Shown here in pieces: positions 9,513 to 20,481 of a DNA stretch of 64,000 nt (its first letter is position 1; every line of letters begins with the position of its first letter). The stretch is from contig JARDYH010000002.1 in assembly GCA_029215795.1 (NCBI GenBank), positions 270,452,310 to 270,516,309 on the forward strand. The letters are read 5' to 3'. Both the position numbers and the translations under genes were made by a program. This DNA is from Anniella stebbinsi (Eukaryota > Chordata > Lepidosauria > Squamata > Anniellidae). The notes below the pieces were generated by a model that made no database searches, had not been told where the DNA came from, and saw only the letters and a program-made list of their open reading frames with translations.

Positions 9513-11540
9513 GCTCTATTTCTCACACAGATGGTAAAATGAAACTGCTTCCTTGTCTGGACCTTGACCTTTCTGCTCTGGGAGGGAAGAACCCTGCAGG
9601 AATATTTGAAATTGTTCTTGCTGCAGAAGGTTTTACAGCCCATCAAACCAAAGCTTAGTGCTAATAAGCCATCTTTGTAGCTGTTCAACTTTGCAGAACG
9701 TTTGGTATTGTTGCTCACATTATTTTAAAGTGCGTTTTTGTTGCTATGTAAGCCGTTTTGAATATTGAGGAAAGCAGTATGAAAAAAGATGCTTTTGTGA
9801 AATAAAGTATAGTGTCGCAAAAAACATTTCAATGACTTCTGTGTTTGAATAAACGGTCTACCTCCTTCCCTTAAAAGGGGCAATGCCCTCGCATTAAAAT
9901 GTTCAGAACAGGTGAAGTATTTGCAGCTTTGCCACATTAGAGAGGCGTCAAATTATATAGCTTTTCAACAGCAGAATATGGGGGCGTGGCTGCACTCATG
10001 CCCACTTTTGCTTCCTTTCTCTCTTATTTAATTAGTTGTTGGAGGAAAAAGTTGCAGCAGGCTTCCCCCCTCCCCCCTCCCTTAGATCTGCTACACCGAC
10101 TGTGCCATAGGAACGGGAGGCTTGGCACACAGTGGGCAAGCACAGTGCATTCCAGATGGTTAGCCCTGGTACCTTCCTTCAAAGCGATGCCTAATAATCA
10201 ATGCTTTGTACAGCATATCTATCCTCTAAATTGGCCTGCAGAGATTTCTGTAGACTTCTCATTAGAGAGAATATTGAATGAAGACCCAAGTTACCTATCA
10301 AAATATCAAGCTTTTGCTCTAGGAAGTTTTGGAAACGGGCACCGATTCTGAGGGTTCCCAGCTGAATAGCAAACCCTAATTAATCTTTGACCTGTCTTTT
10401 AGCAAGTGGTTTTCCCTCCATTCTTCACAAAGCAGCCCTAAACTGAAGTGAAACATTTGATTTCCATATAGGGTAAAGAATTCTGATACCTTAGGTGCAC
10501 ACTGAGATGATTCATTCCTTGCTCCATAAACCTTTCCAAAAATTGGTGGAGGAGGAAGGGAGTTCTTAGTACATTTTTCAGTTCGAGTCCATTGATGATT
10601 CAGTGCCTTGTTCCAGTGATAAACATGACTGTCAGACTGTCTTTGAAAATGATTCTGAAGCTTCAGTTAGTGGAAAATCCATTTGCCAGAGTTTTGCCTG
10701 GGGTAGGTGCATTCAGACCACGTGCGGAAAGTTTCATAGGCTGCCTATTTAGTCCTGAACCCAATCTAAAGTGCTGGCATGTACTTTTTAAAAATCCCTC
10801 AATGGTTTGTTACCAAGTATCTAATGGAGCCCTTGGGGTTGGGCAACCCAGGGGAGCCCCACCCACTTTTCCCCACAACCCAGCTAATCAGCAAGGAAGA
10901 CCGCCGTTCTGGCACTATAATTGGGGGTTATCCTAAAACAGCCGGGATTGCTGCTTACAGGTGACAAGGAAGCAGTGTTCATGATCTGGTTCGTTGGGGG
11001 TGGAGGGAAGAGGCTTTAACCTCTTCAAACAATCTTGTCCCCATTTCTGCATGTGTTTGTGGCCCCCAACACATCACCTGGCATTGCATGCAGCCCTCAG
11101 GGATGAAAAAGCTGCCCATCTTTGCACCAAGGTCATTGGCTAAGGTTCTCCTCCAAGCTCTTCTTCCATTTGACGTTGAGACTCATGTCAACTAGTCAGC
11201 ATGTTTTCAGCAGAAGTGTTCCCAACTGTGTAAGGCCCTCCCAGGGGAGGCTTACCTGGCATCATAGTTATTGCCTCTTTGGGGCCATTTTTGTTCTCTC
11301 AGGCATTTTAACTATTGTTATCTTGTGTCTGCTGCTTATTATCAATGGGCTGAAGGCCAGACTTAGTCAACTAGATCCACTGAAATCAGTGGGATTTCAA
11401 TTAATCCTGACTGACTTACATCCTATTGACTTCAATGAGTCTATTCTAAATATGCCAGTCTAGAACCAACCCTTGGTTCTGTATTTTTATCTGTGGTTGG
11501 AAGGTTTAATTTTGCAAACTATCCTGGAAACTATTCTGAC
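9513..11540. other. Intronic stretch, no recognised gene
   Basis: No exon or clear transposon was identified over 2 kb. Near 11365-11460, words such as GACTTCAATGAGTCTATTCT suggest an old short hairpin repeat related to that at 27100-27170. Confidence 0.4.
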
Positions 11541-11542
11541 GA

Positions 11543-11569
11543 ATATATATATATATATATATATATATA
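11543..11569. repeat. (TA)n microsatellite
   Basis: An uninterrupted TA dinucleotide run of about 27 bp. Confidence 0.9.
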
Positions 11570-11570
11570 A

Positions 11571-11701
11571 CCTGCTGCCCTCCAATTGTTGCTGGACTCT
11601 GCCCCCAAGCATGGCCAATGGTCCAGGATGATGGGAGTTGTAGTCCCAACAACATCTCCGTCTCTCTGTAAATAAATTCTCCGTCTCTCTGTAAATAAAT
11701 A
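11571..11701. repeat. Fold-back repeat S fragment plus 22-bp tandem pair
   Basis: AGGATGATGGGAGTTGTAGT marks an S repeat copy. It is followed by two tandem copies of a unit beginning TCTCCGTCTCTCTGTAAATA (about 11656-11701). Confidence 0.5.
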
Positions 11702-11714
11702 AATAATTCTTGTT

Positions 11715-11980
11715 GCTCTACAAGAGGAACACAATCACCAGAAAGTTAAGGCTTCCAAAGTTTAAAATCAATTTATACAGATATATTAAAACATTAAAAC
11801 AAAGCAATTGATTATACAGAATAAAAAATGCTGAGTGAAAACTCCTTCAGCAATTATTAAGACAATTATCTCTTGTCTTAATAATTGCTGAAGGAGTTTT
11901 CACTCAGCATTTTTGTATTGTTTTTTGGTTAAGGATAGCACTTCTTTGTCGTGTTTACACTTTTGGGCTCTACAAGAGGA
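11715..11980. mobile_element. 238-bp insertion flanked by 14-bp direct repeats
   Basis: GCTCTACAAGAGGA occurs exactly at 11715-11728 and 11967-11980. A direct repeat of this length flanking 238 bp looks like a LINE-type target-site duplication. The insert is AT-rich, non-coding, has no poly-A tail, and contains the perfect hairpin at 11824-11914. Its parent element was not identified. Confidence 0.5.
11824..11914. repeat. Perfect 42-bp inverted repeat, 7-nt loop
   Basis: The left arm (11824-11865) and right arm (11873-11914) are exact reverse complements over 42 bp, separated by TTATCTC. The arms begin AAAAATGCTGAGTGAAAACT. No mismatch is present, unlike the other fold-back elements of the window. 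It could be a recent template-switch product, a hairpin RNA source, or an assembly or library artefact. Confidence 0.9.
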
Positions 11981-12292
11981 GACATCTAGAATTCCGCAGA
12001 ACAGCTACGTTTTCTCAAAAAAACTCAGTCTGTCCCCACAACTGAGAGGAAAAAAGGATTTCCATGTAGTGGCTTAGATTATAGAGGTTGACTTCATGTG
12101 CACTGGCTTGTTTTTCTTGGAAGATGCTCACAATTGTTGACACCATTTCTCCTGCAGTACCTGTTTTCATTTAGCTTTATTTATTTCTTGCTGTTAATAA
12201 CAGGAACACTTCCTGAAGTATAGGTAGGTTTAGCTGGATGATTTTCTGAATTGGCCAGGTTTTTCATGATTTCTCATCCTATGCAATTGCAG

Positions 12293-12460
12293 AACTTAAT
12301 CTTGAAGGGAATTACATTCACCGTCTGCCAGAAGAGGTCCGAACCCTGTTACATTTGAGAGTCATCAACCTTTCCAGGAACAAATTTCGGCACTTTCCAG
12401 AGCAGCTGACTTCTTTGCAAGCTCTTGAAACAATCAACCTGGAAGAGAATGAGATTGTAG
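12293..12460 (+). CDS. LRRC20: LRRC20 internal coding exon (leucine-rich repeats)
   Basis: This is a 168-bp exon of a leucine-rich repeat protein. The acceptor is TGCAATTGCAG ending at 12292, and the donor is GTAAGA from 12461. The reading frame starts with the last two bases of a split codon and ends one base into the next, so both boundaries are phase 1. The translation begins LNLEGNYIHRLPEEV, continues LRVINLSRNKFRHFPEQL and ends ALETINLEENEIV. This is two LRR units and part of a third with the LxxLxLxxN spacing. From memory it aligns closely with the middle of vertebrate LRRC20 (about 184 residues), especially the FPEQLT and ALETINLEENEIV segments. LRRC20 is a small, poorly characterised LRR protein with no known catalytic activity. 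The exons before and after it were not found in this window, so the flanking introns are large. Another small LRR protein cannot be fully excluded without a search. Confidence 0.9.
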
Positions 12461-12689
12461 GTAAGATCATGACAGTGCATCCAAGTGTTAAAAACTATGG
12501 AATACCAGAAAACTTATATTAGCTTTACTCCAATGTTTAACATACTCTTTACTTTCCTCAGTCTGTCTTCTTTGTTCACTTAATTGTTGGGCAGACAGCA
12601 ACATATGCACTTTCCAAAGCACAGTGGGAAGAGCTGACAGTTTGCACACATAACTTTCCTAGGTTAAAAGCCTGACATTTCTACTTAAA

Positions 12690-12775
12690 AGGGCTCTGGT
12701 AGCAGGGTTGGCACAGACCCTTGCCTGTGACAATGGAGATCCACTACCAGTCAGAATAAACAGCCTTGAGCTCTA
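12690..12775 (+). mobile_element. tRNA-SINE fragment
   Basis: GGTTGGCACAGACCCTTGCC and CACTACCAGTCAGAATA resemble the body of the SINE at 6001-6180. The tRNA head is missing. Confidence 0.4.
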
Positions 12776-12879
12776 ATTTGATACAATGCACTTCCCTGAT
12801 ACTGAAGTAAATAAGCAAACACCAGCTGTGAGTCGGAGCCCATCAAGCTGTGGATCTGGCTTTTTGTCTTGATTTCCAG

Positions 12880-12965
12880 AAAGCCTGATCCCAGCCTTCT
12901 CCAGCCTAATATTCTCCAGATGTGTTGGACTACAACTCCCAGCACCCCCCCCAGCTAGCAATAGT
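12880..12965. repeat. Fold-back repeat S fragment
   Basis: CCAGATGTGTTGGACTACAA followed by CTCCCAGCACCCCCCCCAGC is a clear half of the S repeat. Confidence 0.5.
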
Positions 12966-12979
12966 ATGGCCCTAGTACC

Positions 12980-13870
12980 AATTTATTTTTGGAGCCTGGT
13001 ATTGTCACCCACAGACCTTCTGTGGAGGAGTCGTCCCGTTATGTTTTCTAATCTGCTTGACACTATGCCCTCTTTGACATATGGAGGAAAACCTCCCCTA
13101 GTATGCCCTTCCCTGTCCTTTCTATAGAGTTTGTATCCAGAGATGTCTGTATCCCACTGGTTTGCTCCATTCCACCAGTTTCCGTAATGCCCGCTATATC
13201 TAAGTTCTCCTTTAGAACCAGACACTCCAGTTCTCCCATCTTGGTTCGGAGGCAACTTCTGCTATGGCCACTAGGCCTTTTTGACTGGCTATCATGTTTC
13301 ACCATATGCTCACAGCCTGTCCCTTCCCTTGTCCCCATTAGGTAATTGGAAGCATTTTCATCTTCATCTCCTACAGATGTTTTAACCTGAACCAGATGCT
13401 TCCCAGCACCTGTTGGCTTTCCCCCAGGGTTAGGTTTAAAAGCTGCTCTTCCCCCTTTTTTACATTACATGCCTGGAGTCTGGTTCCATTCTGGTTCAAG
13501 TGGAGCCCATCCCTCTCTCTTGTACATGCCCAGTTTGTCCCAAAGCGTTCCCTAGTGCCTAACAAATCTGATCTCCTCCTCTCTACACAACCATCTCAAC
13601 CATGCATTAAGACACCTCAGCTTCGCCTATCTAGCTGGCCCTTCGCGTTGAACAGGTAACATTTCAGAGAAAGCCACCTACGTGGTCCTGGATTGAAACC
13701 GAAATTTGGCTTCCAGAATATCACAACTACATTTCCTCATCTCACTGGTACCAACATGGACCATGACCATTGACTCCACCCCAGCACTATCTACAAAGCT
13801 ATCTGGAGTTTTAAAGATGACTCACTTCCGGAAAGAAAAAAACAATAAACAGCAGGATTTTTCTACACTC
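12980..13870 (-). mobile_element. CR1 LINE fragment: ORF1 end and endonuclease start
   Basis: Read on the minus strand, the segment has two parts. Upstream is the end of an ORF1-like esterase region (MVHVGTS near 13750, then RDGLHLNQNGTRLQA near 13490). It is followed by the start of ORF2 (RPSGHSRSCLRTKMGELE, then WNGANQWDTDISGYKLYRK near 13160). These are typical CR1 motifs, including the apurinic-like endonuclease substrate-binding strand. Frameshifts separate the blocks. It has no 3' end and is older than the LINE at 37.1 kb. Confidence 0.75.
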
Positions 13871-14539
13871 TTCCTGCTTGTTACTTAGCTCTAAAGGGGT
13901 GTATATGACCTAAGGGTGTCCAATTTCTTTGGCTTAGTCTCCTCTTCAATGCATTTTTTTTTGTTTTGACATTATTTTTAGTCATTTTCCAAAATAGGGG
14001 AAAGTTGAAACACAGAAAAGCTGAAGAAAAAAACCTATGCAGTATTAATGGATACAAATAGCATCATTTCTTTTTTTAAATGGATGCTTTGTTTGGAGGC
14101 TTTCAAGCTTGAAGCAAAGGAGTTTAGAATATCATTGTTGAGCAAAAGTTTCACTTCCTTGGCACACACACTCCCAGGAGAGCTCAATGTGCAGCATTAT
14201 TTCAAGCAGCAAACACTCTTATGAAATGTGTATGGTTGCTTATTTATGAAAAGCTCCGTGTGGGAACTTTGGAGGATATAGGGACTAATAATAGCAACAT
14301 TGTTATGTAGTAACATAATCTGAGTGGATGTCCTGTCTGGGAGCTCATGATGCTGCACTATTGTTGAAGCTAAGCAAGTGTGGACATGACCAGTGCCTGG
14401 ATGGGAACTTCGGCTGAGTGGTGCTGAGCTCTTCAAAGTAAAACCTGGATAGAAGTGTCATAAATACATGCTTTTTTTTATATAGAGCAACCACCATAGG
14501 GGTCTTTGGAGATTTACATAAAATAGCACAATAAAACCC
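13871..14539. other. Intronic stretch, no recognised feature
   Basis: AT-rich intron without clear repeats or exons. Confidence 0.5.
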
Positions 14540-14640
14540 ATTTTATTATTTATTTCATTTCTATACCGCCCAGTCACTTTAGGTGGTTCACAACAAAGAC
14601 ATTTTAAGACATTTAAGACATTTTGAAACTATGGTAGAGG
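14540..14640 (-). mobile_element. LINE 3' tail fragment
   Basis: TTATTATTTATTTCATTTCTATACC-like sequence followed by CGCCCAGTCACTTTAGGTGG resembles the inverted 3' UTR end of the window's L2-like LINEs. The copy is short and diverged. Confidence 0.45.
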
Positions 14641-15259
14641 GCACAGAGGAAAAATATATTAAGACCTGGTTTGGACATACCATATTTTGGCTTCATAAGC
14701 TCATAAACAGTGGCACAACCCACAGCCAGTCACTGCTTCCTGGGATCCTGCAAGAGGTCAGCAATCCTAAAATTGTGGTCATGTACCCAGAACAGGAGGC
14801 TCCCAGTTGTCCTGGGGAGGGAGATTGAGTTTATGGTGTAGTTGGGTTGTGCCCCAAATGGAAGTTGGCTAGAGAGGTTCAAAGGGTGCTTTACCAGGTG
14901 GCCCTATCTGGATATACAAGGCAGCGGATTTCTCTGGCCATACAGCACAGCAAAGTAGTTCAAGCAAAGTGAGTGAGAAAAATGTAGGATAGTCACCAGC
15001 ATAGGAGAGAGAAAGTACTAGGAGGAATCATAAAGAACGGCTGTCAGCCAAGCAAACCCCAAGCCAGTCTTGGAGCTGTGTTACAGAGCCTGGCTACGTA
15101 GTGTCTGACATAGGGATGGCCATTGCGGGGAAATCTGCCTTTTGGGGGCTTGTTGGATTTCCCAGAACCCCTGTCTCAGCTTGCATTTGTGAACTGAGCC
15201 ACAGGCTTTTATCTGAAATCCAGGAACTTAATTGGTGGGTTGTTTCCCCCCCACTAAAA
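14641..15259. other. Intronic stretch, no recognised feature
   Basis: No exon or identifiable repeat. The segment from about 15100 may be the start of the repeat holding the next entry. Confidence 0.4.
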
Positions 15260-15480
15260 TTGCCATTTCCCCAACGTGGCCAACGTGGGCGCCATTTGTG
15301 CAAACTGGATCCCTAACATGGTGCCCACGGGTGCCATTTGCTCACATTTTGGCTGGAAATTGCTTTAAAAAAATCCATAATTTGTGCAAATTATGGCTAT
15401 TTTGTGCAAATTATACAAATTTGCACAATTTGTGTCCATAATTTGTGCAAATATATTTTTACACCCAAAAAAAAAAAAAA
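15260..15480. repeat. Palindromic TTTGTGCAAA cluster
   Basis: ATAATTTGTGCAAATTATGG, TTTTGTGCAAATTATAC, AAATTTGCACAATTTGTG and AATTTGTGCAAATAT lie within about 80 bp (15375-15455), preceded by GCGCCATTTGTGCAAAC. The core ATTTGTGCAAAT is nearly self-complementary. The cluster ends in an A14 run. It is probably part of an unidentified interspersed repeat. Confidence 0.5.
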
Positions 15481-16904
15481 GGTTTACAGAAATTCTGCCA
15501 GTTCGCCCGATTTATTGCACATCAAATTGAGCCAGCTTGTGGAAGATTGAATGGATTCTGGGGGCCGAGCCAATGAGAGCTCATCAAGCTTCACTCCCCC
15601 AACTAGATTCCTTTTACATCCCTCGTTTGACAATTAAGGAGATCATTTGGTGCCTGAACCCAGGACAGTTCTAGATCTCAAATAAAGGGTCAACAGCATT
15701 GGGCTGACATCTTGATGCTTATGTGAATACTGGAAGAAAATGCTTGCCTCATTTTCTGATCTTATGCATCCCTAGGTACTTTTCTGTGCATCCTTGGCAT
15801 GTAATCCAGGAGAGCCCACTGTGCTATGCCAACAGCACAGAGCCTGAAATGACTCGTTTAAGGAATTTAGCTGCTGGCTATTGGAATAGTTGATCAAATC
15901 ATTGTACATTTCAGATGAGGAAACTTCTCGTTATGTGTACATTTTGCATCAGTGATGATCTACTCCTTGAATAGCATACCATGTCTTTGCTGTTTTTTAA
16001 CTTCTGAATGTTTTTTTTTAATCCTGTAAAAATAATTTAGGGTGCAATCCCATGCCCACTTACTTGGGAGTAAGCCCCATCAAACACTTGGGCTTACTTC
16101 TGAGAAGATATGTATAGGATTGTGATGTTAATGTGATAATTAAATCTGTATCTTATATCAAAAAGAAAATGAGGGAAAAAATCCTCTTTATTGACATGAT
16201 AGCATTTGTTTTTCTATTAACAGCTTATTAAGATGTGGCAACTTGCTGTGTACTTATCCCCCTATTTCTTGCCTTTTTAATGTTTCTGAACATAACCACA
16301 TCTTTAATGTCACACATTGAAGCAGTTGGTGCCCCAAAATGGTAGACAGTAATGATGGCTAATTAAAAGGGAAAAGGGACTTATCAGATTGCATTTGCAA
16401 ATAAACTGGTCTCGCATCACTTAGGAAGCTGCACAGAAGATCATTAGTAGAAAAATGTCTTATCTCTCATCTTACTGATAACCCCCAGCACCACCAAAAA
16501 AGTTTTTGGCAAAGCTGCCTGTTAGGACCTATATTTGATTTAAAATGTCAGGTGAGAGTAGATAAGCTCACATATATTTGTGTGTCTGTGTATCTGTGCA
16601 CGCAATCAAACATCTTTTTCTAGTTTTATCATTGGTTGAGCAGCAAGGGAGTTATAACCATGAGCTATGAGGTGGTACATCCATGAATTTACCGGGTAGT
16701 GATAGGCAAACTGCTGTTCCAGGAAACAGCAAATGTTTTCGAGCATTGTAAAACAGAAGAAGCATTGGAAGGATTCTTTTCAACACATTTGGAGAAAGAT
16801 AAGCTGGACCTGAGGAAGGAAAATTATGTTGGGCGTAATAGCAGGTGTTTTTTCCCAGGTATCTGAGAATATTTTCTCTTCTGTTTTGAGACCACTATTC
16901 CAAC
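15481..16904. other. Intronic stretch with one short hairpin repeat
   Basis: Only the hairpin repeat at 16041-16124 was recognised. Nothing else is supported. Confidence 0.4.
16041..16124 (+). repeat. Short hairpin repeat (TTACTTGGGAGTAAGCCCC type)
   Basis: GGTGCAATCCCATGCCCACT, then CTTGGGAGTAAGCCCCAT facing TTGGGCTTACTTCTGAG, and a closing ATAGGATTGTGATGT. Same type as 26110-26200. Confidence 0.6.
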
Positions 16905-17010
16905 CTTACACAACTCTATAGATGTGTTGGACCACAAGTCCCATCATCCCCATGGAGGCTGAGGATGATGAGCATGTAGTCTTGCACATCTGGATGACAC
17001 CAGTTTGGAA
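16905..17010. repeat. Fold-back repeat S, longer copy
   Basis: GATGTGTTGGACCACAAGTC and CCATCATCCCC face GAGGATGATGAGCATGTAGT and TGCACATCTGGATGACACC. Both arms are present with several mismatches. Confidence 0.55.
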
Positions 17011-17474
17011 GCTGCCATAGACTTTGACTTTCCACATTCCATGTGCGGATAATAATACCTACTTGTCTTATAAAGGCTTTGGCAGTTGGTGGTTATTAAA
17101 GTCTGTGGGGCTGCTTTATTTATTTATACATTTACTGAGTTTTTCGTACAAAAATAAGAAAGTCACGGTGCTGGGCATGGGGAGGCAAATGTGAATGTGG
17201 GGAGTTAAGCTACAAATGGGACAGATTACATGATTGAAAAGGAGAAAGGAGAGACAATCCAGGTGATCTGTATTGAAGGAGGGCAGCTGGCTATGCACAT
17301 GAGTGTAGGCAGGCCAGATGTCCAGGACTGCAATCTTTGAAAGCCATAATTTCTCCACACCAGGATTTGCACAACACTCATATGAGGAAGTGTGTCTGCA
17401 GACTGCTATAGTCTCTTCATTGTTAAACATCAACCATTCACTACATTCATATGGATTGAGATAATGGCTTCCAT

Positions 17475-17959
17475 GTTAGAGGGCTTCCAATTCACCTCAG
17501 CATCCAATATAAGCTTCTCCTGTTGACTTTCAAAGCTTGTTGCAGTCTAGCTCCTTCCTATCTTTCTTCTCTTATTTCACATTATCGCCCCATTTGTGAT
17601 CTTCACTCATCGAATGTTATGTTTCTTACCTGCCCAAGGGTCTCTACTTCTCTTGCTCGGCTTCGTCCATTTTCTCTCGCTGCCCCCTGTGCCTGGAATT
17701 CTCTTCCAGAGCCTTTGTGGACCACGAGTTCAATGAAAATCTTTAAAGCTCAATTGAAAACTTTTCTTTTTTCTAAAGCTTTTAGAACTTGATTTGGATC
17801 TTACTTTTGTACTGTTAGTTTCATTGTCCCCTGTGCCCGTTTGGTGCATTCCCTTCCTTTTATTGTTTTATTGTGATTTTATCAGAATGTAAGTTTATGT
17901 GGCAGGGCGTTGCTGTTTTATTGTTTTACTGTGTACAGCACCATGTACATTGATGGTGC

Positions 17960-17990
<31 letters not shown>

Positions 17991-17991
17991 G
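17475..17991 (+). mobile_element. L2-like LINE 3' end
   Basis: The C-terminal reverse-transcriptase-polyprotein tail is visible in one frame (17523-17792). It reads RLRPFSLAAPCAWNSLPEP, then a segment ending FKAQLKTFLFSKAF. This corresponds to the terminal WN-LP-x-x-R...LKT.LF region of L2/jockey-type LINEs. The 3' UTR ends TGTACAGCACCATGTACATT and a terminal (AAT)n at 17960-17991. It is 5'-truncated and non-functional. Confidence 0.75.
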
Positions 17992-18829
17992 CATGTGCCC
18001 TAGAATGTCTGCTTTAGAAATTAAGCCATACCACTAAACTCATGTGTTTTTATAGGAACATATGCACACCTGTTGCCATAAACCAAAACAACACATTCAT
18101 CAATGCTTTTATTATGTCAAGGTTTGCTTGCTTCTAGATGCATGTGGTTAAAAAAGAAATCCAACCTCCCCCAAATAAAACAGAGCCATTTATTTCCCTA
18201 ACATTGAAAGAACTAATTATTTTCAAAGATAAGGGTTTAGTTTGAGCTAGGACCCACTAGAGCTTAGAATTAGAGCCTATTTTCAGTTCCATGACTCAGT
18301 CGTGGCAATGTGTAATAATAACCTCTGGGGTGAAAATGAAAAGACCGGCTCTGCAGTAGCAGAACCCTACCAAGGGAGAGAACAAAATAGCTACTGGATG
18401 TTAATGTAAAATATTCTATACATCTGATGACATATGTTAAGGGCCCCAGGCATCTTGGGGGCTGCATACAAGTAGTGGGCAGCGCCACCATTTCTGGCAT
18501 GTGCCTCCTGATGGGATTATTCAGAGCCTATTCATTCACACACACACATACACACACACACTTCCTAAGATTACCCCACCCAAATTGCAATTAGGCTTTT
18601 ACAAAGCTACCCTTGGCACCAGCAGAGGGAGCGGAAACGTGGAAACTCTCTTATCTTCCATCAGCAATTTTCTGATCAGAGATGACCAACTTTCCCTGTC
18701 AGCAGAGAGGGGGCAGGATCTGGGGAAAAGCTGCCAGGCTGGATGGGACACACCCACCCTCTGCCAGGCCATAGATGGCCCATGGGCTAGAGATACCGCG
18801 CCCCTGCTCTATGTATTTCAAACTTGAGC
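17992..18829. other. Intronic stretch, (CA)-rich patch
   Basis: A short CA-rich run lies at 18536-18561. No exon or clear transposon. Confidence 0.45.
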
Positions 18830-18962
18830 TTTTTTTCAGGGACAATGTTGAATGTTGTTAAAATGTATTTAGTTTTAGACATTGGCCATGAGGAAGGTGA
18901 GAGCTCAAAACACTTAGCATGGGGCATCAAATTTATAAAATAAATGCTTTATATTAATATCT
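18830..18962 (+). repeat. Possible Penelope-like terminal fragment
   Basis: GGCCATGAGGAAGGTGAGAG followed by CTCAAAACACTTAGCATGGG resembles the GAGGAAG...GAAACGCGT-type motif seen near vertebrate Penelope-like termini. The match is short and recalled from memory, so confidence is low. Confidence 0.25.
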
Positions 18963-19147
18963 GGTTGCTTTTCTTTTTCTTTTTTTCTTTCTGTAATAAC
19001 CACTGGCCATGTGCAGAGTACCTCTCACTACTGCGTAATCACAAACAGCCTCCATAAATCCGAAATTAGGAAGAATATTTTCCAGGTTTGGTGAGGATAG
19101 GGTGTCAGTCACTCAGTGTGATATCCAGTCAAGCTTGAGAATATAAA

Positions 19148-19606
19148 ACATACTTAAGAATATAAAAAGAGCCCGTGCTGGATCAGACCAAAGGTCCATC
19201 TAGTCCAGCCTTCTGTTCAATTAGTGGCCAACCAGCTATCAACGGGAATCCTACAAGCAAGACACGGGTGCAAAAGCACCCTCCCACCCATGTTCCTTAG
19301 CAACTAGTATACATAGACACACTGCTTCTGATATCTGAGGTAGCCTATAGCTATCAGGACTTGAAGCCATGGATAGCTTTATTCTCCAGGATTTTGTCCA
19401 GTCCCATTTAAAAGCCATCCAAATTGGTGGCCATCGCTACATATTTTGGTAGCGAATTCCATAGTTGAACTATTCAGTACTTCCTTTTATCTGTCCTGAA
19501 TCTCCCACCAATCAGCTTCATGGGATGACCCTGGGATTCTAGTATTATGAAAGAGGGAGAAAAATGTCTCCCTCTCCACATTCTCCATTCCATCTTAGAG
19601 ATTCCC
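19148..19606 (-). mobile_element. CR1 LINE 3' end
   Basis: On the plus strand it begins GAGCCCGTGCTGGATCAGAC and CATCTAGTCCAGCCTTCTGT. It continues through AGCCATCCAAATTGGTGGCC and CCTGAATCTCCCACCAATCA to TAGTATTATGAAAGAGGGAG. Reverse-complemented, this is the C-terminal CR1 ORF2 and its 3' end. A close relative lies at 36080-36490. Confidence 0.8.
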
Positions 19607-19670
19607 TGACTAACTTTCCCTTCAGACCCACAAGAAATTCAGGCCATACAAAACAAGCTGCAAAGTCAAT

Positions 19671-19891
19671 GGCTCAATTCGGACAACACGATAGTCAATG
19701 GTGGGTTGACTAACCCTAACCCTAACCCTAGGGGGCACTCCCCACACAACATGGTAATAAATAATCAACTGTGGTGTGGATGAGGATCAGCGCTGAGTTG
19801 ACTATGGCAGCATTCGGATGACACAATAGTCAAAACAACTGACCATTGTTTCCCCCACACCAGTTGTTTATTGTGTCGTCCGAATTGAGCC
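19671..19891. mobile_element. MITE, family H copy 4 (221 bp, 3-bp TSD AAT)
   Basis: The ends are GGCTCAATTCGGACAACACG and, reverse-complemented, GGCTCAATTCGGACGACACA. AAT flanks both sides (19668-19670, 19892-19894). An internal CATTCGGATGACACAATAGT repeats the terminus. The interior holds three CCCTAA units next to AGGGGGCACTCCCCACAC. A nearly identical copy lies at 45005-45206. Confidence 0.75.
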
Positions 19892-20155
19892 AATGTCTTC
19901 ATTCCACCACTGAGAAAGCACAAACAGGCTTATTGTTCACAAGAGGGAAGTGAGGGATATATCACCACTCCTTCACCTTCAGAGTCTCATATAGTTGACA
20001 AGACATTCAAGACCATCTTCAGCTTTGTGGTGACTCTGGAGGTCCCCCTATTACCTCAACGGTAGTGGGAGTTGCCATTTTCATTTCTCACAACACCCCA
20101 GAGTGCTCCACACACTGTTAACCTGGGACACTGTGGGAAATTAAATTAAAGTGGA

Positions 20156-20473
20156 CAGGGTGACCAGATAAAATCCAGGTCAGGGCTCATGTAACTTTAA
20201 CAGTTGTAGAGAAAAGGGAATTTCAGCCAGTGTCATTTGTATGCAATTAGTTCCTGGTGAAATTCCCTCTTCATCACCACTGTTAAAGTTGCAGGGGCCA
20301 TGCTTTCTTTTGTATATGGTCACTCTAGTATAGTGCATGCACCTTTAACTGTTGTGATGAAGAGGGAATATCACAAAGGACTAATTGCATACAAATGACA
20401 CTGGCTGAAATTCCCTTTTCTCTACAACTTAAAGTTACATGAGCCCTGACCTGGATTTTATCTGGTCACCCAA
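20156..20473 (-). mobile_element. hAT-type fold-back MITE, copy b
   Basis: The ends are CAGGGTGACCAGATAAAATC and its reverse complement at the right. AAAGTGGA flanks both sides exactly (20148-20155 and 20474-20481). It has the same palindromic body as copy a, with the central segment inverted and the outer 25 bp of a second type (ATAAAATCCAGGTCAGGGC). Confidence 0.9.
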
Positions 20474-20481
20474 AAAGTGGA

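Noticed and set aside
19711..19731. Interstitial telomere from chromosome fusion
   Set aside because: Only three CCCTAA units, located at a fixed position inside a MITE that has a second copy elsewhere.
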